Source of the DNA: Desulfobulbaceae bacterium UBA2213
GTDB taxonomy: Bacteria > Desulfobacterota > Desulfobulbia > Desulfobulbales > Desulfocapsaceae
DNA length: 22,678 bases
Reading direction: 5' to 3'
Assembly (NCBI GenBank): GCA_002327225.1
Contig: DCUN01000210.1
Location: 33,226-55,903 of the forward strand
Shown piece after piece: positions 17,518-22,678 of the stretch; the first letter of the stretch is position 1, and each line of letters opens with the position of its first letter. The position numbers and the translations under genes are program-made. The notes under the pieces were generated by a model. The model worked only from the letters and a program-made list of their open reading frames with translations. It did no database searches and was not told the origin of the DNA.

Positions 17518-19173
17518 TTATTCTGTGAAAAGTATCTGTTCCAGCTGTCGGTCGCGATCATAGATGTCCGTGTGGAAAGAGAGCGTTCCATTCTGGTCGC
17601 TTTTGACGGTCTGGTAGGTAATGTGTATCGGCAGAGGCTCCGGCAGGCGGATAATGGTTCGTTTGCCAGTGGCAATCATTGCCTGAAAACGCTCCATGGG
17701 CCAGCCATTTTCTCCATTGTTCATGAGAAATACAGCCAAATCTACAGGTTTTTCGAGGCGAATGCAACCATGGCTGAAGGCCCGACTGGAACGTTGAAAG
17801 AGGGTCTGGGCGGGAGTATCATGCATGTATACATCGTAACTATTCGGGAATACGAATTTTATAGAACCAAGGGCGTTCTTTTTTCCTGGTTCCTGTCGTA
17901 ATTTAAACTGGCCCATTTTTTTTTGGCTCACCTGCTTCCAGTTGATGGAAAGAGGGTTTATCTCTCTGGCTTCAGACGACCAGTCATTGAACAGACGGAT
18001 ATGGTTGGAGGTCAGATAACTCGGATTCTTTCTGAGCTCGCCCAGCATTTCATTGCGGGCAATGCTGGCTGGAATGTTCCAGAAGGGGTTGGTCTCTATA
18101 TATTGGATCTGGTCACTGAAGAGCGGGGTCTTGTTCTGTTGGGTCCCGACAACAACGGCCATTTCGAGAACAACCGTGTCGTCAGCAATTGCTTCGAGAG
18201 TAAATCCGGCGATATCCACCAGCACATATTTGCTGCCGAGATCATGAGATTCCCCGCGCCAGCGTTCGAGATTTATGATAATTTTCCTGACCTTTTTCTG
18301 GGCCGGTACGTTCATGGCAGCGATGGTTAATTTGCCAATCACTCCATCTCCGGCCAGGCCATGGCGTTCCTGAAACCGGATAACTGCCTGAACAAATGCC
18401 TCGTCATTCTCTGTGGGATCTGTTGTCACAGATTGCAGAAAACCTTCAATCTGCAATCTTTTTTTAATTTCCGGAATTCTTGAGTCGTCTTCACCGGGAT
18501 GTATCGACTTGCCAGCCTCGATAGCCGGCCAGCCTCCGGCCGCTGCCATGCTTTGATAGTTCGGCAAGGCAGCACGCAGATTTTTATAATATCTGTGTGG
18601 TGGTAACAGGTCAGCCAGAAATTGGCTAAAGTCGGAAGAAGAGAGGGCTGCTTCTACAAGAGCCGTTGCCTCAAGAGCGGAAGTGGAGATGGCGCTGCTT
18701 TTTCTGGAAGGATCGCGGCCTCCCCGGGCGTCATGGGCATACATGACAAGGGCAAAGGTCAACAGGGTGTCCAGGTCAATTAACTCTTCAGCTGACTTGC
18801 CATCCCACAGGGAAGTGATCCGGCTTATCTTGTATTGTTCGGGAGCCAGACCATCCATCGCTGAATTTTTTAAAACCGAGAACAGTATAGCCGCTTTTTC
18901 ACCAGGGCCATCCTGGGTAACCCAGAGGGGGTGTAGACCCGTTTTGTCATATATTTCAGCCAGCCAGCTCTTCATCGTATGAGACTCTTCATTCCCAGGT
19001 GAAGCAGATAATTCAGCGCTGCACTGTTCGACACGATCACAAAGGAGGAGGTTCAGCTTTTCAGCGCTGGTGGCAAGGGCTGTTTCGGGAGAGATAAAGA
19101 AAAAGGAGAGTAGGAATAGGATTGAGAACAGCGTTTTTTGCAATCTTGAGCCTTTTATTGAATGAGTTGCCAA
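17518..19173 (-). CDS. ldtD: L,D-transpeptidase, YcbB/LdtD type
   Basis: A 551-residue periplasmic enzyme that forms 3-3 cross-links between mDAP residues of peptidoglycan. After a Sec-type signal or anchor (hydrophobic residues about 14-35) comes a scaffold domain, a peptidoglycan-binding domain at about 230-290 (AVIRFQERHGLAGDGVIGKLT) and the YkuD catalytic domain from about 315. The catalytic Cys470 is in SHGCIRL and His451 in YMHDTPAQ. The layout and length match E. coli LdtD rather than the short Ldts. The start is a TTG at 19173 with no good ribosome binding site. A TTG at 19143 would still keep the signal, so the exact N-terminus is uncertain. Confidence 0.92.
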   Translation of the reverse strand: MATHSIKGSRLQKTLFSILFLLSFFFISPETALATSAEKLNLLLCDRVEQCSAELSASPGNEESHTMKSWLAEIYDKTGLHPLWVTQDGPGEKAAILFSVLKNSAMDGLAPEQYKISRITSLWDGKSAEELIDLDTLLTFALVMYAHDARGGRDPSRKSSAISTSALEATALVEAALSSSDFSQFLADLLPPHRYYKNLRAALPNYQSMAAAGGWPAIEAGKSIHPGEDDSRIPEIKKRLQIEGFLQSVTTDPTENDEAFVQAVIRFQERHGLAGDGVIGKLTIAAMNVPAQKKVRKIIINLERWRGESHDLGSKYVLVDIAGFTLEAIADDTVVLEMAVVVGTQQNKTPLFSDQIQYIETNPFWNIPASIARNEMLGELRKNPSYLTSNHIRLFNDWSSEAREINPLSINWKQVSQKKMGQFKLRQEPGKKNALGSIKFVFPNSYDVYMHDTPAQTLFQRSSRAFSHGCIRLEKPVDLAVFLMNNGENGWPMERFQAMIATGKRTIIRLPEPLPIHITYQTVKSDQNGTLSFHTDIYDRDRQLEQILFTE

Positions 19174-19261
19174 GCAGGATTCTGAATGGTATGTAGAAAG
19201 TTTCAGTTTAAACAGTTTTACAATTTATCATTCTAAAGTAATAATTGCAAGAAGAGCCGCG
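19174..19261. promoter_or_regulatory. Divergent intergenic region between ldtD and tatC
   Basis: This 88-nt AT-rich gap must hold the promoters of both divergent genes. I could not assign a clear -35/-10 pair on either strand. Confidence 0.4.
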
Positions 19262-20100
19262 ATGAAACAAAATTCTGAAACTGAAAAGGTTGGCAGCCCT
19301 GAGCAGGAGAACGGGGTTCAGAATGAACAGTTCAATCCTCAAACCTTGACTGATCATCTGCGAGATCTGCGCTCCTGTCTTGTCGTCTCCATGTGTGCCA
19401 TCGTTGTTGGCTTCGCCGGCTCCTATGGCTTTATTGAATCCATCGGGGTCTGGTTTTTCAAACCGCTTACCGATGTCTTGCCCGAGGGCTCGTCTTTGAT
19501 CTTTACCTCGTACCAGGAAGGGTTTTTTTTTATCTGAAGCTCGCCCTGGTCTGTGGTCTGTTTCTGGCCAGTCCGGTCATTTTTTATCAGATCTGGCGTT
19601 TTCTGGCCCCTGGTTTGTACAAGCATGAGAAGCGCGTACTTCTGCCCTTTTCCTTTCTTTCTACTCTTTGTTTCCTGAGTGGCGCTACCTTTGGCTATCT
19701 GGTCGTCTTTCCGCCTGCCTTTCGTTTTCTTGTCGGCTACAGTAATGAGTTTTTGATGTCACTTCCGGCAGTCAGCGAATATTTTTCCCTGGCCCTTCGC
19801 CTGCTTATTGCCTTTGGGGTGATCTTTGAAATGCCGGTACTGATGGTTTTTCTGGCCAAGATTGGTGTCGTTACTCTTGCTTTTTTGAATCGTCACCGCA
19901 AGTATGCCGTGCTCGTCAATTTTATTATTGCCGCTATCTTAACTCCAACTCCTGATATTATAAATCAGCTGATGATGGCTGTGCCGTTGATGGCTCTTTA
20001 CGAGATTAGTATTGTCGCCGTATGGCTCTTTGGTAGAAAGAGTTTTACCAGTTTTCAGGCGGGAGCAGGAGAGGAGAAAAGCGATGTCGCAGAAGTATGA
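19262..20100 (+). CDS. tatC: Sec-independent translocase TatC, interrupted by a one-base frameshift
   Basis: TatC is the multi-span receptor of the twin-arginine translocase. The first frame (19262-19537) gives 91 residues with DHLRDLRSCL, the first membrane span and LIFTSYQEGFFF, then meets TGA at 19535. The next frame continues without a gap from that point as YLKLALVCGLFLASPVIFYQIW, then APGLYKHEKR and FEMPVLMVFL (the conserved Glu region), and ends at 20100. The break lies in nine T at 19523-19531; one extra T restores a single protein of about 279 residues, the normal length. The conserved Glu of the HLxELR motif is Asp here. The cause is a sequencing error, a real mutation or slippage. 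No tatA or tatB is visible beside it. Confidence 0.88.
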
Positions 20101-20321
20101 TAACCTTCTTTGAAAGAGCTTGCTTTTCTTGTCTCATCTTCTGGATTCTTTTATTCGGGTGCGCTATACTTATGGATCTTGTTAAAAGTCAGACGATGTG
20201 AATTGTGTATGAATAATTTCAGTTAGTTGCATGATACAAAATCATAATAAAAGACTGTTTGCGAGAGTGTCATACTGAGAAGCTGCGAATTTTCCCTTGA
20301 TTCTATTACCTGGAGGTTGTG
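20101..20321. other. Intergenic region before the aldolase gene
   Basis: This 221-nt stretch has no ORF worth calling. The AT-rich part around 20180-20260 is the likely promoter region for the aldolase gene, with CATAAT near 20243 as a possible -10, but no good -35 element is at the right distance. A TGGAGG at 20311-20316 is the ribosome binding site of the aldolase. Confidence 0.4.
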
Positions 20322-21602
20322 ATGAGTGGTGCCGGAGATTTTGTAAAGGCGTTGGAGATTGGACGTCCCCCTAGTATCAAACAGTTGTTTCCTCATTCTT
20401 GTGCCCTGCTGGTCAGCGGTAAGGTGATTGACCGTGCCCTGCAGGCCAAGGGCGGGGCCATGACCATGGCCGCTAATGGCCGCAATCTTTTTATTATCCG
20501 TGGTGCCCTGCAGGCGGCTCAGCGGGCGGATGCCGCCCTGATTATTGAGATTGCCCGTTCCGAGGGCGGTGCCCAGGCCTACTGTGCCGTCAATTACTGG
20601 AACATCGCCCGTCTGGTAGATGGTATGTGCAATGAGCTTGGGATCACTGTGCCGGTCGCCATCCATGCCGATCATTATGGGATTAAAAGCGAAAGCGATC
20701 TGCCCATGGCCAGAGTAGAAATTCCTACTCTTTTCGAGGCAGGGATGACCTCGATTGCCATTGACGCCTCGCATATGGCTGATGACCTGAACCTGCTGGC
20801 TAATATTGAACTGAATAATCTGATTCCTTCCTGGGCAGGGCTTGAGACCGAGGTGGGTGAGATCAAAGGATCACAGGGGCTCTCCACCGTTGATGACGCC
20901 TCATTCCTTATTAAAGGGTTGAACGCCCACGGGATCTGTGCCGACTGGATTGCCTTGAATAATGGGACAACCCATGGCCTTGAGGCCAGCAGTCAGGGGA
21001 TCCAGGTGGAATTGACTGCGGAGATCCATAAGCATCTGGCCCCCTATGGGACATCCGGTGCCCAGCACGGGACCTCCGGCAACAGCTCTGAGCGCCTGCG
21101 GGCCATTGCTGCCCGGACCAACACCACCAAGGCCAATGTGGCCACGGCCCTGCAGATGGTCTCCTGGGGGGTGGAAGTCAATGAATATGGTAATGCCATC
21201 CTCGACGATGGGGGTAATCTGAAGAAGGTCAAGGGTGAAGGGGTCAGCGAGGAGATGTGGCAGCAGATGACGGCCTACGCCGAGTCCAAAGGCTGGAAGA
21301 GCGGCGATTATAAAAAACTGAACCTGCCCTTTGAGCCTCGGCTCCTTGGCCAGCCCAAGGAGATTCGCGAGCGGATGGCCTCGCGGGTGGAGGGTTTCGT
21401 CTACACCATGCTCATGGACGTTTTCAATGCCGGAGGCAGTGCCACTCTGGCCCGCGAGGTGATTCTTGAGGCCGGTTCCTATGACCTCGGCCCCAAGGTG
21501 GGGCGTATTGAAGATCCCGCGCAATGGACCCGGGAGATGATTATTGAACGTGCCGGAACACTTGATGTAAACAAAGGGCCGGAAGGTAATTTTGATGATT
21601 GA
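20322..21602 (+). CDS. Class II fructose-bisphosphate aldolase, long form
   Basis: A 426-residue zinc-dependent aldolase that interconverts fructose 1,6-bisphosphate with dihydroxyacetone phosphate and glyceraldehyde 3-phosphate. Visible marks are IHADHYG (catalytic Asp117, zinc ligand His118), AIDASHM, LETEVGEI (175-180), NNGTTHG with His218, and QHGTSGNS with a candidate zinc His at 249. It is longer than the common 300-360 residue enzymes, with an extended C-terminal part. A GTG at 20319 is in frame, but the ATG at 20322 has the better distance to GGAGG, so I choose it. A related ketose-bisphosphate aldolase with another substrate cannot be excluded. Confidence 0.88.
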   Translation: MSGAGDFVKALEIGRPPSIKQLFPHSCALLVSGKVIDRALQAKGGAMTMAANGRNLFIIRGALQAAQRADAALIIEIARSEGGAQAYCAVNYWNIARLVDGMCNELGITVPVAIHADHYGIKSESDLPMARVEIPTLFEAGMTSIAIDASHMADDLNLLANIELNNLIPSWAGLETEVGEIKGSQGLSTVDDASFLIKGLNAHGICADWIALNNGTTHGLEASSQGIQVELTAEIHKHLAPYGTSGAQHGTSGNSSERLRAIAARTNTTKANVATALQMVSWGVEVNEYGNAILDDGGNLKKVKGEGVSEEMWQQMTAYAESKGWKSGDYKKLNLPFEPRLLGQPKEIRERMASRVEGFVYTMLMDVFNAGGSATLAREVILEAGSYDLGPKVGRIEDPAQWTREMIIERAGTLDVNKGPEGNFDD

Positions 21603-21622
21603 TGGCAAAACAGGCGCGTAGT

Positions 21623-21663
21623 CCTGGCTGGATAGGACTTGGCCTTTTGAGCCACCAGCCAGG
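21623..21663. repeat. Inverted repeat downstream of the aldolase gene
   Basis: CCTGGCTGG and CCAGCCAGG form a perfect 9-bp GC-rich stem around a 23-nt loop, starting 20 nt after the aldolase stop. It could end or protect the aldolase mRNA. No U run follows, so it is not a typical intrinsic terminator. Confidence 0.5.
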
Positions 21664-21692
21664 CGGCAAACTGAATAATGTTTTGAATAGCT

Positions 21693-21711
21693 GCAACACA
21701 TGGCGTGTTGC
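21693..21711. repeat. Small hairpin, second of three after the aldolase gene
   Basis: GCAACAC and GTGTTGC form a perfect 7-bp stem with the 5-nt loop ATGGC. Only two T follow, so terminator function is weakly supported. Confidence 0.45.
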
Positions 21712-21715
21712 TTGC

Positions 21716-21753
21716 CGTTGATTGAAATTGTAGTTTCGTTATTTCAATTAACG
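21716..21753. repeat. 13-bp inverted repeat beside the transposase remnant
   Basis: CGTTGATTGAAAT (21716-21728) and ATTTCAATTAACG (21741-21753) pair at 12 of 13 positions around a 12-nt loop. It lies between the aldolase gene and the decayed transposase. It may be a bidirectional terminator or a relic of the insertion sequence end. Confidence 0.5.
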
Positions 21754-21839
21754 ACTGACGGCCATGGATGGACAGCTGTCGTAGTAAAGAATTCGTTCTA
21801 CTAAGGGGTTGTTCTCAAAGAACATGAACATCTTGCATC

Positions 21840-22222
21840 TCATTGAATGCCTGATCTGGTGACGATCTCTCGCATGCTCCAGATAGTTTTCAGGCTGACA
21901 TACGCGCTTGCATTCGAGTTGTCGGTGATATCCAGGGCATAATGCCATTCGAGATTGAAGGCAAACTGCCTGACCGTCTCTTCGTCGCTAAAATCGAACA
22001 TCTGCTGAATAAGCAGCGTTCCCATCATGGCATAGAGTTCCTTGGTGGGATGCTCTTCCTTTGAAGGGAAGTGCTTGGCCAGCTGGTTGACGGGTAGTTT
22101 CTGAGAATATGTTTCCTGAATATCCCGGCCCAGGATTGATCTATCATCTTACGTCGTTTCGGACCCAGATAGGCAAATGGGTCAAACAGGTAGCGGGTTT
22201 TGTGGTCTTTGATCCTGATCAT
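21840..22222 (-). pseudogene. Decayed transposase N-terminal fragment (IS1182/DUF772-like)
   Basis: Reading leftward from 22222, MIRIKDHKTRYLFDPFAYLGPKRRKMIDQ and a WAGIFRKHIL segment look like the start of a DUF772-type transposase. A one-base frameshift near 22105 breaks the frame. The following frame continues with the expected LPVNQLAKHFPSKEEHPTKE, MMGTLLIQQMFDFSDEETVRQ and FNLEWHYALDI segments, then stops at 21840 after MREIVTR. The DDE catalytic core is absent, so this is a dead, truncated remnant of under 130 residues. A further short stretch to about 21790 may be more of the same in a third frame. The exact IS family needs a database comparison. Confidence 0.75.
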
Positions 22223-22455
22223 GTCTTTTCCTGGTAATTGGTTGAAATCACAGGTTAATCAGACCACTGGCCGACGAAAAACGCAAGGTGCTTTTGTGGA
22301 AAAGATATTTAAAATCAGTAAGTTGTATCAATATAACAATATGATGGTTGTTACGAGTCCATCAAAGATTAAAGGAGGGCATTGCTATTGTTTACACAAC
22401 AGACAGTAACGACAAATCAGAGCACACACGGCAGTGCGGTTAACTTAAGATAACA
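22223..22455. other. Intergenic region before the right-edge gene
   Basis: I see no supported gene in this 233-nt stretch. A strong AAAGGAGGG at about 22372-22380 is followed by TTG or ATT codons that open only about 20 residues, ending just before 22456. This could be a leader peptide but is not strong enough to call. A GTTA...TAAC dyad lies directly before the ATG at 22456. Confidence 0.4.
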
Positions 22456-22678
22456 TGCCAAGCAGCCAATTTCCTGCCGGATTCCTTCTTTATTTTTTTT
22501 ACGGACTGACCTTTATCTTCCTTGGGCTTGCTATTGCCGTCAAGGATATGTCGGAGAGCAAGTTACGACTTGCCAGCAGCCTGCCTTCTCTGGCTATTTT
22601 CGGCTTCAGCCATGGTCTTCATGAATGGCTCGAATGTTATCTGCGTCTGGGCTATACTAATTCCTTAGTTCTGCTGCC
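22456..22678 (+). CDS. Membrane protein N-terminus, probably a signalling sensor (partial at right edge)
   Basis: The first 74 codons are visible. After MPSSQFPAG comes a hydrophobic span (FLLYFFYGLTFIFLGLAIAV), then a charged stretch KDMSESKLRLASSLP, then a second hydrophobic part with FGFSHGLHEWLEC. The FxxxHGLHEW pattern after a first span resembles the membrane input part of some histidine kinases and diguanylate cyclases; the catalytic part lies outside the window. An in-frame TAA two codons before the ATG fixes the start. The ribosome binding site is weak. I cannot assign a function beyond a membrane sensor-like protein. Confidence 0.65.

Noticed and set aside
20901..21701. A 266-codon minus-strand open frame opposite the aldolase
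   Set aside because: The plus-strand frame carries the zinc aldolase motifs and a good ribosome binding site. The opposite frame is proline/glycine/leucine-rich, as expected for a shadow.
21748..21948. A 66-codon minus-strand frame at the end of the transposase remnant
   Set aside because: It overlaps the transposase frame and shows no similarity I recognise. At most its left part is further decayed element sequence.
22373..22453. Short open frame of about 20 codons after a strong AAAGGAGGG
   Set aside because: It would need a TTG or ATT start and has no recognisable features; possible leader peptide but too weak to list as a gene.

Overview
The window reads as ordinary chromosomal DNA of a Gram-negative, probably anaerobic bacterium. 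The best guess is a sulfate-reducing Desulfobacterota of the Desulfobulbales / Desulfotalea type. This placement is inferred from gene content: direct-sulfhydrylation methionine genes, a PilSR-like sigma-54 regulatory pair, a two-CW type cysteine-rich regulator, a long class II aldolase, and above all a fatty-acid-synthase / CrtI-like cluster. It was not tested by any search.

Region 1 (1-5511, all on the minus strand) is the most interesting part. Read in transcription order it encodes a FabF-type condensing enzyme, a dedicated acyl carrier protein, two different CrtI/CrtISO-like FAD oxidoreductases, a FabG ketoreductase and a FabZ-like dehydratase cut by the window edge. From the ACP onward the genes are packed with 0-35 nt between them. 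Together they could build an ACP-bound acyl chain, keep or create double bonds in it, and isomerise, desaturate or saturate it. From memory, anammox candidate genes for ladderane lipids have this composition, and a similar cluster was noted in Desulfotalea. The product here is unknown.

Region 2 (5512-6695) has a divergent gene for a thioredoxin-reductase-like flavoprotein with a CxxC centre but degenerate NADPH motifs. It ends at a perfect 36-nt palindrome, a probable bidirectional terminator.

Region 3 (6696-12521, minus strand) holds a two-CW type XRE regulator with its own promoter and operator-like palindrome, then metY, metX, metW, cysK and nadA. These assimilate sulfide into homocysteine and cysteine and make quinolinate for NAD.

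Region 4 (12625-19173, minus strand) has ldtD (ycbB) and mepK (ycbK), both for peptidoglycan cross-link remodelling. A small GIY-YIG protein follows, overlapping by 4 nt an NtrC/PilR-type regulator, then its membrane histidine kinase and surE. A 22-nt palindrome separates regulator and kinase genes.

Region 5 (19262-22678, mostly plus strand) has tatC interrupted by a one-base frameshift in a run of nine T, a class II fructose-bisphosphate aldolase, several inverted repeats, a decayed transposase on the minus strand, and the first 74 codons of a membrane protein that runs off the right edge. I saw no tRNA, rRNA, CRISPR array or prophage.
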